Made by a program: the position numbers and the translations under genes | Shown: piece after piece, positions 6,108 to 13,247 of the stretch | Layout of the letters: every line of letters starts with the position of its first letter | Position numbering within the stretch: position 1 is the first letter of the stretch | The notes under the pieces: model-generated | Seen by the model: only the letters and a program-made list of their open reading frames with translations | Databases searched by the model: none | Told to the model about the DNA's origin: nothing | NCBI GenBank assembly: GCA_905214905.1 | Contig: CAJMNK010000045.1 | Location: forward strand, 1 to 17,909 | Direction: 5' to 3' | DNA from: an uncultured bacterium | Lineage (GTDB): Bacteria; Actinomycetota; Coriobacteriia; Coriobacteriales; Coriobacteriaceae | DNA: 17,909 nt

Positions 6108-7307
6108 CTAGCGAGGCGCGTCGCCGCGATCGTAATCGCCTCGGTCGACCGCACGATCGACCTGCGGCGAGATGTCGCCGTTGCCACCATGGGCTCGTCC
6201 TGCGGCGCGAACGCGGTCATCGCCGGCATCGGGAACGGCGCCGGCGTAACGGTTGCGAATCTCCCTTGCGTAACCGCGCCGGGCAAGAAGCTCATCACGA
6301 ACCGCCGGATCCTCGAGCAGATCTTCATCGCACTTCGGTGCGATGAACTTAGGAAAGAGATTGTAGGCGACGCCCTTGCTCGCCTTTGCCTGCTCGACCC
6401 ACGCCGAATACGCCTTCTTAAGCCGTCGAATGTAAATCTCGCAACGCCTCTCATAAGGAAGGGCTCGCTCGGCCTCCAGCACGTTATTTTTGAAGGCCGC
6501 CTCAAGTTGCTTGACCGCAAACCTCCCGTCAAGACGAGTCAGGTTGAAAGTGCACTTCGGGTTGCCGGCCTCCTTGATATCGAGATCTGTCGCATAGACT
6601 CGATTGTTCTTGATGAAAATGTCTACGCCCCATGAGGCAAGTAACTTTTTAAACTGCTCCATATTCTTCGGATGACCTTCGTTGATTGCAAGATGGATCA
6701 ACTCGCGCAGATTGTTTTTATAACTGTACTCACCGCGACCGATAATCTCCTTTTCTGTGTCCCGCGGCTGGCGATCGCGAATCTTCGAATTCTTCTTTCC
6801 CTTTTCGAGCTGGGCGAGATTCCAGTCCTTATCGAGCTCTCGGACCCATGAGGCGCGTTCGTACTTTCCATGCCGCCCGCCCGTCTCGCAACGCTTGCCG
6901 GTTAACAAATCGGTACGGTTGATCGCCATGTGCACTGCGTAGCGTTTTCCCGCCTTATCGCTTTCTTCGTGCAGCGCGAGAATCACTTGTTGATGCGGAT
7001 AGTGCTTCGCAAGCCATTGCTCCGCGTAGGCCAAACATGCATCGGGGGTCATCTTGCCCCCGTTGCATGAGCATTCTTCCGGAAGGAACGCGAGGATCTG
7101 ATGAAGCAGGATTACGTTTTTGGCTCCGGCTCTCGATGGTTCGTCGTGATGGAAAACCTTTCTGGTTCTATCCATTTTCGAAAACCAGCGATCGCTGTAT
7201 TCGATGTTCCAGCCGCCACGCGCAAGCGCATCTTTTCCGTTGATGTATTTACGGACGTTCTTTGCGTAGCGGTCGCTCGAAACGCTTTTCTGTTTGATAA
7301 CCGTCAT
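6108..7307 (-). CDS. mobA: Relaxase / mobilisation nuclease (MobA/VirD2 type)
   Basis: A 399-aa relaxase expected to nick one strand at oriT and stay bound to the 5' end for transfer. Tyr21 in KYINGKDA (or Tyr14) is the candidate nucleophile. The metal-binding histidine motif is seen as ALHEESDKAGKRYAVHMAIN, with His113, Glu114, His126 and Asn130, close to the H-x-E/D...H-x-H/N form of MOBP relaxases. Helical and basic segments follow from about 190 to 345. The C-terminus (about 350-399) is Gly/Asp/Arg-rich and low in complexity. Start ATG 7307 overlaps the mobC stop by 4 nt (ATGA), so the two are coupled. It is shorter than many relaxases and carries no helicase or primase domain, in keeping with a mobilisable element. 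Confidence 0.88.
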   Translation of the reverse strand: MTVIKQKSVSSDRYAKNVRKYINGKDALARGGWNIEYSDRWFSKMDRTRKVFHHDEPSRAGAKNVILLHQILAFLPEECSCNGGKMTPDACLAYAEQWLAKHYPHQQVILALHEESDKAGKRYAVHMAINRTDLLTGKRCETGGRHGKYERASWVRELDKDWNLAQLEKGKKNSKIRDRQPRDTEKEIIGRGEYSYKNNLRELIHLAINEGHPKNMEQFKKLLASWGVDIFIKNNRVYATDLDIKEAGNPKCTFNLTRLDGRFAVKQLEAAFKNNVLEAERALPYERRCEIYIRRLKKAYSAWVEQAKASKGVAYNLFPKFIAPKCDEDLLEDPAVRDELLARRGYAREIRNRYAGAVPDAGDDRVRAAGRAHGGNGDISPQVDRAVDRGDYDRGDAPR

Positions 7308-7837
7308 TTCACATCACCACCGACGAAATAGCGCTTCTCGAGCTCGTCGATGAAACGGTCTAGCTTACGCCCAACTTGATAGACCTTCTCAAGTGTTCGG
7401 AAAACCGCCTTCTCGTTATACGCCGGAAGACCTTGTGCATTTACGAAGTACATGAGCTGATTGAGGTTTGTTCCTTCCTTTAAAAGCTCGTGATAAATCT
7501 TGTCGATCGACGCCCGATCGACATCGATTTTCTCAACATTCCCTTTGAGCAGTACGCGACGAGCATACGAACTGACAGTCATATCAAGGGAATCAGCATT
7601 GCTTTCAATTTTCTTTTTTTCTTCCGGCGAGACCCGGACGTGAATGTCATCGGTTCGGAATTTCTGGTCAGCGATTTCCGCAAAACTAAAATCGATATCG
7701 AGATCGTCAGCATTGCACAAAACGAGGCGTATGAGTTCCGCCTCGCTCATCTCATGTCGCTTTGCGATTGCGGTGATGGCTTTCTTCTCTTCATCGGAAA
7801 GAGACGCCTTGACGGTGTGTGGGCGGAGCCTGCTCAT
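7304..7837 (-). CDS. mobC: MobC-like relaxosome accessory protein
   Basis: A 177-aa protein. The N-terminal half has two similar segments that look like ribbon-helix-helix or HTH modules: VKASLSDEEKKAITAIAKRH (about 9-28) and IHVRVSPEEKKKIESNADSL (about 65-84). The C-terminal half carries the MobC-family signature EGTNLNQLMYFVN (about 120-132) and a helical tail. MobC proteins bind near oriT, open the DNA and help the relaxase nick. ATG 7837 follows GGAGG by 5 nt. It is the first gene of the mob operon and faces away from the structured region at 7838-8528, the expected place for oriT. Confidence 0.85.
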   Translation of the reverse strand: MSRLRPHTVKASLSDEEKKAITAIAKRHEMSEAELIRLVLCNADDLDIDFSFAEIADQKFRTDDIHVRVSPEEKKKIESNADSLDMTVSSYARRVLLKGNVEKIDVDRASIDKIYHELLKEGTNLNQLMYFVNAQGLPAYNEKAVFRTLEKVYQVGRKLDRFIDELEKRYFVGGDVK

Positions 7838-7943
7838 GATTCCTCCGGAAAACGAATCAGCGATCGGAGAGGCCTCCGATCAAAACCTGCTATGCGATTC
7901 GCTTTCCTTTTGATGAGGAACGGCTGGCGTCGTTCCAAAAGTG

Positions 7944-7976
7944 AAGAATCGACTTCGCGATTCTTTATCGCGAAGT
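7944..7976. repeat. Two mutually exclusive hairpins
   Basis: Perfect arms ACTTCGCGAT (7952-7961)/ATCGCGAAGT (7967-7976) overlap a second perfect pair AAGAATCG (7944-7951)/CGATTCTT (7958-7965). Only one can form at a time. Confidence 0.6.
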
Positions 7977-7996
7977 TTCAACTCCACAACAACCTT

Positions 7997-8105
7997 ATCG
8001 CCGTAGCAGGCGATAAGCAAGGTCTGTGGCGTGGTGTTTTTGGGGTCCGGATGGACCCACAAAAACACCACCCACAGTCATCTTGCAATCGCCTGCTACG
8101 GCGAT
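7997..8105. repeat. Large nested palindrome, oriT or single-strand origin candidate
   Basis: The outer arms are an 18-bp perfect inverted repeat (7997-8014/8088-8105, containing CGCCGTAGCAGGCG). Inside are CTGTGG/CCACAG (8024-8029/8072-8077) and a long stem of 8032-8048 with 8053-8070, broken by one bulge, with loop GGAT at 8049-8052. As single strand this 109-nt region would fold into a long hairpin. Such structures are typical of oriT or of single-strand initiation sites. Confidence 0.65.
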
Positions 8106-8127
8106 TGGGCGGAGCGTAGCGTAGACA

Positions 8128-8185
8128 CGAAATGAGAGGCCTCGTTTCGAGCGAAAGGCTTCGCGGTGTCGTAGTGTCAGCGAAG
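8128..8185. repeat. Further stem-loops in the oriT zone
   Basis: CGAAATGAG (8128-8136) pairs with CTCGTTTCG (8141-8149) with one wobble. CTTCGC (8159-8164) pairs with GCGAAG (8180-8185). An outer GACAC/GTGTC pair joins 8124-8128 and 8166-8170. Confidence 0.4.
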
Positions 8186-8216
8186 ACCGTGAGCGGAAGC
8201 GAATTTTTAACGCGAA

Positions 8217-8299
8217 GGATGCTGAGTGTTAGAGATTCGCTGTAGCGAGAGCGGAGCGGTAATGCGAATGCGAGGGATGCCGAGTGTTTGCATTACCGC
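8217..8299. repeat. Direct repeat and inverted repeat cluster
   Basis: GGATGCTGAGTGTT (8217-8230) recurs with one change at 8275-8288, 58 bp apart. GCGGTAATGC (8256-8265) is inverted at 8290-8299, enclosing the second copy. Possible binding sites for relaxosome proteins (inference). Confidence 0.45.
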
Positions 8300-8374
8300 G
8301 CAGCGGAATCCGGGCGAGGGCTGGAGCAAGTTGATGGAAGACCTTACCGATTTACGGAAGGTTTTGCCCGAAGC

Positions 8375-8398
8375 ATCCGGCACCGCCGGATTCTTTTG
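8375..8398 (+). terminator. Rho-independent terminator, plus strand
   Basis: ATCCGGC (8375-8381), loop ACC, GCCGGAT (8385-8391), then TTCTTTT. It would end plus-strand transcription coming out of the oriT zone; no plus-strand gene precedes it, so it may end a non-coding RNA. Confidence 0.5.
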
Positions 8399-8452
8399 GA
8401 ACGGTCTCTCGTTTGATTGCTTTCCTATCGTTTGCTCCCAGACTGGGCGTCT

Positions 8453-8477
8453 AAAAAAGGCGGCCGAACCGGCCGCC
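8453..8477 (-). terminator. Rho-independent terminator of the surface-protein genes
   Basis: On the minus strand GGCGGCCG, loop GTT, CGGCCGCC, then six T (complement of 8453-8458). A textbook intrinsic terminator 50 bp after the lipoprotein stop. Confidence 0.85.
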
Positions 8478-8528
8478 CACAAATAAATAAACATTTACCG
8501 AACGTAAGAGAAGGGGAACAAATGTACA

Positions 8529-9182
8529 TTACTCCCAGTGACCGGCGACGTCGACAACCCAATGCTGTCCCGTAGCCTGCTGTTCATAATGTCCCTGGTC
8601 CTCAGAGGTGGTATACGAATCATCTACAACGGATCCACCGATACCGCCGTTTTCGCCATCGTTAATAATCCAAGCGTAGGCGGCATCGGATGAATCGAAG
8701 GGCCCTACCGTAGTACCACCATGATTGACCCAGAAACGAGGATGACGCGTGTATACCACGTTCGGTACCCAGACCTGGCTGTAGTCGGTTTCCCAGTGGC
8801 CCTGCTCGGCAACCCATTTCTTCTGGCTACCGCTGTTGGAAGAGGAATTGTTGCTGCCGGAACCCTGTGAATTGCCGGAATTCTGCTTCGAGTCGGAGGA
8901 GTTTCCCTTGCTGTCAGACTTCGACGAGTCGGAAGACTTGTTATCCTCTTTCTTGGAGTCATCGGACTTCTGGTCCTTGTCGTCGGATTCTTTCTTCTCC
9001 TCGGACTTGGCTCCAGAGGTTTGCGTCGCCTTTTCTTCGCTTGGCTTCTTTTTGTCTTTATTCTTTACCGCTGTGGCGGCCCTTTCCGTAGAGCCGCTTC
9101 CTTGCTTTGCAACGCTGGCACATCCAAGTTGAGGTGCCGAAAGGCACACCAGAAGCGCAACGATAATAGCCCTTGTTCTCAC
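8529..9182 (-). CDS. Surface lipoprotein with Ser/Lys-rich linker and C-terminal Trp/His motifs
   Basis: A 217-aa predicted lipoprotein. N-terminal RTR and the hydrophobic core AIIVALLVCLSAPQ lead to LGC, with Cys21 as lipidation site. A long disordered segment rich in Ser, Lys, Asp and Asn (about 25-120) should span the cell wall. The last 95 residues form a compact, Trp/Tyr/His-rich part with GHWE near both ends plus GHYE, a weak internal repeat; I cannot name the domain. GTG 9182 is chosen because AGGGAG lies 6 nt upstream and this gives a normal signal peptide; ATG 9200 is the alternative. It follows the CAP-domain protein gene on the same strand after a hairpin, so it is probably coexpressed in part. 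Confidence 0.8.
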   Translation of the reverse strand: MRTRAIIVALLVCLSAPQLGCASVAKQGSGSTERAATAVKNKDKKKPSEEKATQTSGAKSEEKKESDDKDQKSDDSKKEDNKSSDSSKSDSKGNSSDSKQNSGNSQGSGSNNSSSNSGSQKKWVAEQGHWETDYSQVWVPNVVYTRHPRFWVNHGGTTVGPFDSSDAAYAWIINDGENGGIGGSVVDDSYTTSEDQGHYEQQATGQHWVVDVAGHWE

Positions 9183-9204
9183 ACCGATCTCCCTGCCCAT
9201 GAAA

Positions 9205-9240
9205 CCGGGCGTTGGACACCAGCCGATATCCAACGCCCGG
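9205..9240 (-). terminator. Intercistronic 12-bp hairpin
   Basis: CCGGGCGTTGGA (9205-9216) and TCCAACGCCCGG (9229-9240) are perfect inverted repeats with a 12-nt loop. On the minus strand only TTTC follows, so it is likely a partial terminator or processing site between the CAP-domain protein and the lipoprotein. Confidence 0.6.
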
Positions 9241-9247
9241 CTCGCTT

Positions 9248-12200
9248 TTACATCTGCTCGCGGCGCTTCTTCTGGTCGAGGAAGACGCCGGCCGCCACGA
9301 GGACGGTACCGCCGATGACGAACGTCTCGCCGATGAGTCCCGCGCGGTCACCGGTCTGGGCGAGGCTGCCGGGCTGAGCGGTATCCGTGCCGGCGAGGTG
9401 CTTCGGGGTGTATGCCGCCTGCTGCTTTGCGGCCTGCTGCTTTGCGGCCTGCTGCTTTGCGACCTCCTCTGCCTCCTGTCGTGCGATCTCATCGGAAAGC
9501 TTCTGCTCCGCTGCGATGCGGTCGGACTTCGACAACTCGTAGGCGGCGAGTGTCGCATCGTAGCCGGGCTGGAGCTCGTCCACCGCGGCCTGCTTCTCGT
9601 CCAGGATGGCTTTGGCGGGCGCGATCTTGGCACGTGCCTCGACTGCTGCGGCGAAAAGCGCGTTGAGGGCGTCATCCGCGTTCACATCATGGCCAGAAGC
9701 GATCGCCGCGCCGGCATCGATGGAGTCCAGCTTCGCCAGCTTGGCGTCTGCCTGCGCCTTTGCCTGTTCGGCAGCGGAGACCAGGGACTCGGCGGCGCCG
9801 GCGGCTGCCTTCGCGACATCGAGTTCGACCTTGGTGTCATTGACGGCCTTTACTGCATCCTGCTCGCGCTGCTGTGCCTCTGCGAGCTTCGCGGCAAGGC
9901 CGGTGAGGATGTCGAGGTTCGACTGTGCGTCCTCGAGATCAGTCTGGGAGCCGGTAAGCTTGTCGGCGGCAACGTCGGTGTCGGCCTTTGCGGCATCGAC
10001 GGCACGCTGGGCATCCGCGAGGGCGCGTGCGGTGGCGTCTGCCTTTTGCTCGGCGGCGGCGAGGACGGTCACCTTCTCGACCTGATCGGCTACCGCCGCG
10101 TCATGGACGCTCTTTGCTGTATCGAGCGCCTTCTTGGCGTCGGCGACGTCCTGGAAGAACTTCGCGAGATCGGCGTTCGCAACCGTGACGTCCTGCTGCT
10201 TGGCCTCGGTGTCCGCCTTGGCGGAATCCAGCTTGGTCTGTGCGGCCGTTACGGCTGCGTTGGCGGCATCAAAGGCGACCTGTTTCTGCTGGACGGTCGA
10301 CTTTGCCGTATCGACTGCCGCGTTGGCGGCATCGAGGTCCGATTTCGCCGCATTAAGCTCGGTCTGGGCATCCGTGACGCCCTGCTGCTTGGCGGCGACA
10401 TCAGCCTTGGCGGCATCGACGGCACGCTGGGCATCGGTGACGTCCTGCTTCGCGGCATCGACGTCTGCCTGTGCGGAATCCGCTGCGTCCTGCTTCTGCT
10501 GGACGGTTGCGGCGGCGCCGGCGGCTGCCTGCTGCTTGGATGCGAGATCGGCCTTGGCTACGTCGAGTGCGCTCTTGGCGTTCTTGAGGCCGTTGATATA
10601 GGAGGTCAGCTTCTGCTCGTACTCGTCGACGGAGATGGGGTTCATGTTCCAACCGGAGCCGGACCAGCCGGAGATTTCTGCGGTGTAGCACTGTGTCTGA
10701 AGCCCGGACATGGTGCCCTTGGTGCAGGTTGCCATTCCCATAACGGCGAGTTCGGGATTGATGATGTTCATGTAATGGCCGACGGTGCCGCTACTGCCGT
10801 TCTCCCAGTGGCAGTTGTCTGCAATCCAATGGTTGATTGCGACACCGTTCTTTGCATAGAAATCATAGGCATCCTTGCCGACAAGACCGGTGACTCCATA
10901 AAGGGCCTCCGTTGCCTTGTCGAAAAAGCCCTTCTCCTGCTCGATCCACTGCCCACTCGGATCGATTCCGTAATTCCATGCCAGGTTTTCGGCAAAATCA
11001 TATTGACGGGCATGATCGAGCACGGTGTCGCTGTAGTTGGCATCTGCGATCGCACCGGCGATGAGCTTGTAGGTGACATGGAGCTCGGACAGGCCGACCG
11101 ACTTGCGGTAGTCGTTGACGGACTTCATCCACTTGATCGCATTGAGCATATTGTCAAGAGACGTGGCGTCCTTGGAGTTGCCGACTTCGGTCTTTCCGGC
11201 ATATTTGGCGTTCAGGATGATGTTGGCTGCATCTTCGGCACCCATGGCACGGAAGAAGCCGATGGCTCCCTGCTTGAGCTGCGCGTCGGCGGAATCGAGT
11301 TTCGCCTGGGCCTCGTCGACCTTCTGCTGCGCGGCGGTTACGGCGGCGTCTGCGGTATCCTTTGCGGCCTTGGCGTTCGCGAGCTCTACGTCTGCGGTTG
11401 CCTTGGCGGACTCTGCGTCCTTGACAGCCTGCTTCGCGGCATCCAGCTTGGCGACGGCGTCGACATTCACCTGCTTGGCCGCATCGAGACCGGCGTTCGC
11501 GGCATCGAGAGCGGACTGGGCGGCGTTCACACCGGATTCGGCATCGGCCGCGGCCTGCTGCTTTACGGAGAGGGCCACCTGGACATCATTCAGGTCGGCC
11601 TGTGCCGTTGCCGCAGCGGACTGTACCTGCTCGAGCTCGGACTCGCACTGGGACTGTGTCGCTTGTGCGGCAGCGAGGGCTGCCTCCGCGTCCGCGACCT
11701 TCTGTTTTGCCGCATCGTACTCCGGACCGCTGGCGCCTGCCTCCGCTGCGGCGAGGTCGGCTTTTGCCTGCTCATAGGCGGCGCTGGCGGCTGCGGCCTT
11801 CGCATCCGCCGCGTCCTTGTTCTGCTGGGCTGCGGCGAGGACGGCATCGGCGGAATCCTTTGCAGACTGGGCCGCAACCAGCTTGGACTGGGCATCGGCA
11901 AGCGTCGCGTTGGCGTTGTCAAGTTCGGCCTGTGCCCTGCTCACGGCATCCGTGGCGTCGCGCACGGCCTGCTCGGCGGCACGGATAGCCTCCGGGGTGG
12001 CGCCTACGGCATCGGCCTTGGCTTTATCGAGGGCGTCCTTGGCATCTTGGGCCGCCTTGAGGGCGGACTGGTACGCTTCGTCCTTCTCGGATGCATCCGC
12101 CTTGGCGTCTGCGAGACCCGCCTTCGTCTGCTCGAGGTCCTTGCCGGCGGCATCGGCGGCGTCCTTGCCCTCCGCGACCTGACGGGCGTACTCGTCCATT

Positions 12201-12634
12201 GCCGCTCGGTCGGCTGCCGTACCGGCGTTGACTGCAGAATCGTAGGATGCCTTGGCCTGGTCGCGGGCGGAAGCCGCCTCGTTGTAGGGGCCGGCGACCT
12301 CATTGTAGGATGCCTTGGCGGCGTCCTCCTTCGCCTTCGCCTCGTCGACTGCCTTCTGCAGGTCCGCGATGGTCTGTGCGGCGGATTTCGCGCCGGTACC
12401 GGATGCCGCGCCGGCGTGGGCGGCGATCGGCGACATCACGGCGGGGTGCTGCGTGCCCCCGTCACCGGTCTGGGCGAATGCCGTGAACGGTGAGATGAGG
12501 CTCGATCCGGTCATGGCGGCCATGGTCGCCGCGGTGACGGTCAGACGCGCGATCCCCTTCGGGGCGTGAATCTTTTTGCTTGGCAGTGCGGCGAAGTGAT
12601 CGCCACCAGCAGCAAAGTGCTTTCCCTGAGTCAT
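9248..12634 (-). CDS. Cell-wall-anchored coiled-coil surface protein with CAP domain
   Basis: A 1128-aa surface protein. A long signal peptide ends at AFA (about 54). Residues about 60-450 and 675-1080 are Ala/Lys/Asp/Gln-rich coiled coils. Between them (about 455-670) is a CAP/SCP domain: His541 and Glu549 in HARQYDFAENLAW and His620 in VGHYMNI match the CAP cavity residues. The C-terminus has a KQQAA triple repeat, then LAQTG (1091-1095), a hydrophobic segment and tail KKRREQM, a variant (LAXTG) sortase signal. The likely role is a fibrous adhesin or host-contact protein; CAP function in bacteria is uncertain. ATG 12634 is used because the upstream extension spoils the signal peptide. It is divergent from the XRE regulator. 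The complementary long open frame is an artefact of Ala-rich codons. Confidence 0.9.
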   Translation of the reverse strand: MTQGKHFAAGGDHFAALPSKKIHAPKGIARLTVTAATMAAMTGSSLISPFTAFAQTGDGGTQHPAVMSPIAAHAGAASGTGAKSAAQTIADLQKAVDEAKAKEDAAKASYNEVAGPYNEAASARDQAKASYDSAVNAGTAADRAAMDEYARQVAEGKDAADAAGKDLEQTKAGLADAKADASEKDEAYQSALKAAQDAKDALDKAKADAVGATPEAIRAAEQAVRDATDAVSRAQAELDNANATLADAQSKLVAAQSAKDSADAVLAAAQQNKDAADAKAAAASAAYEQAKADLAAAEAGASGPEYDAAKQKVADAEAALAAAQATQSQCESELEQVQSAAATAQADLNDVQVALSVKQQAAADAESGVNAAQSALDAANAGLDAAKQVNVDAVAKLDAAKQAVKDAESAKATADVELANAKAAKDTADAAVTAAQQKVDEAQAKLDSADAQLKQGAIGFFRAMGAEDAANIILNAKYAGKTEVGNSKDATSLDNMLNAIKWMKSVNDYRKSVGLSELHVTYKLIAGAIADANYSDTVLDHARQYDFAENLAWNYGIDPSGQWIEQEKGFFDKATEALYGVTGLVGKDAYDFYAKNGVAINHWIADNCHWENGSSGTVGHYMNIINPELAVMGMATCTKGTMSGLQTQCYTAEISGWSGSGWNMNPISVDEYEQKLTSYINGLKNAKSALDVAKADLASKQQAAAGAAATVQQKQDAADSAQADVDAAKQDVTDAQRAVDAAKADVAAKQQGVTDAQTELNAAKSDLDAANAAVDTAKSTVQQKQVAFDAANAAVTAAQTKLDSAKADTEAKQQDVTVANADLAKFFQDVADAKKALDTAKSVHDAAVADQVEKVTVLAAAEQKADATARALADAQRAVDAAKADTDVAADKLTGSQTDLEDAQSNLDILTGLAAKLAEAQQREQDAVKAVNDTKVELDVAKAAAGAAESLVSAAEQAKAQADAKLAKLDSIDAGAAIASGHDVNADDALNALFAAAVEARAKIAPAKAILDEKQAAVDELQPGYDATLAAYELSKSDRIAAEQKLSDEIARQEAEEVAKQQAAKQQAAKQQAAYTPKHLAGTDTAQPGSLAQTGDRAGLIGETFVIGGTVLVAAGVFLDQKKRREQM
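9417..9461. repeat. Three perfect 15-bp tandem repeats in the surface protein gene
   Basis: The unit GCCTGCTGCTTTGCG occurs three times in a row and encodes the KQQAA repeats before the sorting signal. In-frame copy-number change would alter wall-spacer length. Confidence 0.85.
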
Positions 12635-12715
12635 TGCTATTCCATTCCTTTTCCATGCCATGTCCGACTAGGCATCAGAACTCTTTCCAATAAAGGTAAT
12701 TATGCGCCTTAACAG

Positions 12716-12756
12716 GGATTGTTGTATATAGTCCGTTGGCATAAATACAACAATCC
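12716..12756. promoter_or_regulatory. Divergent promoters within a perfect 12-bp inverted-repeat operator
   Basis: GGATTGTTGTAT (12716-12727) is inverted exactly at 12745-12756. Each arm carries a TTGTTG -35 for one direction. Plus: TTGTTG 12719-12724, 17-nt spacer, TAAATA 12742-12747. Minus: TTGTTG 12753-12748, 17-nt spacer, TATATA 12730-12725. A protein bound here would cover both promoters. The XRE protein is the obvious candidate, acting on itself and the surface protein (inference). Confidence 0.75.
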
Positions 12757-13029
12757 ATGACTCTTTTTGTCATGGATACGAAGACGCTTCAGAAATCATT
12801 CGGCATGAGATGCAAAGAGCTCCGCGCTGGACTCGGGTGCAGTCAGGAGCAGTTCGCCAATTTGATTGAAATGGATCGTTCCTACTACGCGAGCATTGAA
12901 GTCGGACGAAGAAATGTCAGTCTTTCAAACCTCTGTAAAATTGCCAATGGATTCAACATGTCAATTGCGGCGCTGATGACTGGTGTCACCGATAAAACGG
13001 ATTGGTCAATCAATCAGCGAACGCAGTGA
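12757..13029 (+). CDS. XRE-family transcriptional regulator
   Basis: A 90-aa protein with a Cro/CI-type HTH (about residues 15-70): CKELRAGLGCSQEQFANLIE, then MDRSYYASIEVGRRNVSLSN, where SQEQFANLI and the recognition helix SYYASIE are typical. It is a repressor-type DNA-binding protein without a second domain. It is divergent from the surface protein gene and probably controls it through the palindrome at 12716-12756. There is no Shine-Dalgarno sequence; the predicted start of transcription is only 2-3 nt before ATG 12757, so the mRNA may be leaderless. An in-frame ATG at 12772 is the alternative start. Both ATGs lie in a small perfect inverted repeat (12755-12761/12769-12775). Confidence 0.85.
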   Translation: MTLFVMDTKTLQKSFGMRCKELRAGLGCSQEQFANLIEMDRSYYASIEVGRRNVSLSNLCKIANGFNMSIAALMTGVTDKTDWSINQRTQ

Positions 13030-13037
13030 GCGAATCA

Positions 13038-13221
13038 ATCGACGGCGTAGCCGGCGGCAAGGACACGGCACGTGGCCGCGCAGCGAGCTTCGCGAGCGAA
13101 GGGGGGCAGCATCGCTGTCCCTATTCTTTATCGACGGCTTAGCCGGCGGCAAGGACACGGTACGTGGCCGCGCAGCGAGCTTCGCGAGCGAAGAGGACGG
13201 CATCGCCGTCCCTATATCTTT
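13038..13221. repeat. 92-bp tandem duplication
   Basis: Units 13038-13129 and 13130-13221 start ATCGACGGC and end in CTTT. They differ by a few substitutions and compensating single-base indels. Each contains the stem CTTCGC-GA-GCGAAG. Confidence 0.85.
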
Positions 13222-13247
13222 ATAGTATATTTCTCTATTAATTGGTT

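Larger units (their letters stand above)
7838..8528. other. Non-coding structured region, probable oriT zone
   Basis: This 691-bp stretch has no convincing gene. It holds many inverted repeats: a competing pair at 7944-7976, a nested palindrome at 7997-8105, stems at 8128-8149, 8159-8185 and 8256-8299, a direct repeat at 8217-8230/8275-8288, and terminators at 8375-8391 and 8453-8477. Lying directly upstream of mobC-mobA, it is the natural site for the origin of transfer. The nic site itself cannot be placed from sequence alone. Confidence 0.65.

Noticed and set aside
6111..6532. Main part of the 180-codon minus frame overlapping the relaxase
   Set aside because: Arg/Ser-rich shadow; only the part after the relaxase stop looks protein-like and is listed as a finding.
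7490..8119. 209-codon plus-strand frame over mobC
   Set aside because: Antisense to a clear MobC-like gene and then into palindromic DNA; no ribosome-binding site.
9212..12493. 1093-codon open frame on the plus strand opposite the surface protein
   Set aside because: It is the complement of Ala/Lys/Gln-rich codons, giving a Leu/Gly/Cys-rich non-protein-like sequence with no ribosome-binding site. The minus-strand gene has a signal peptide, CAP domain and sorting signal.
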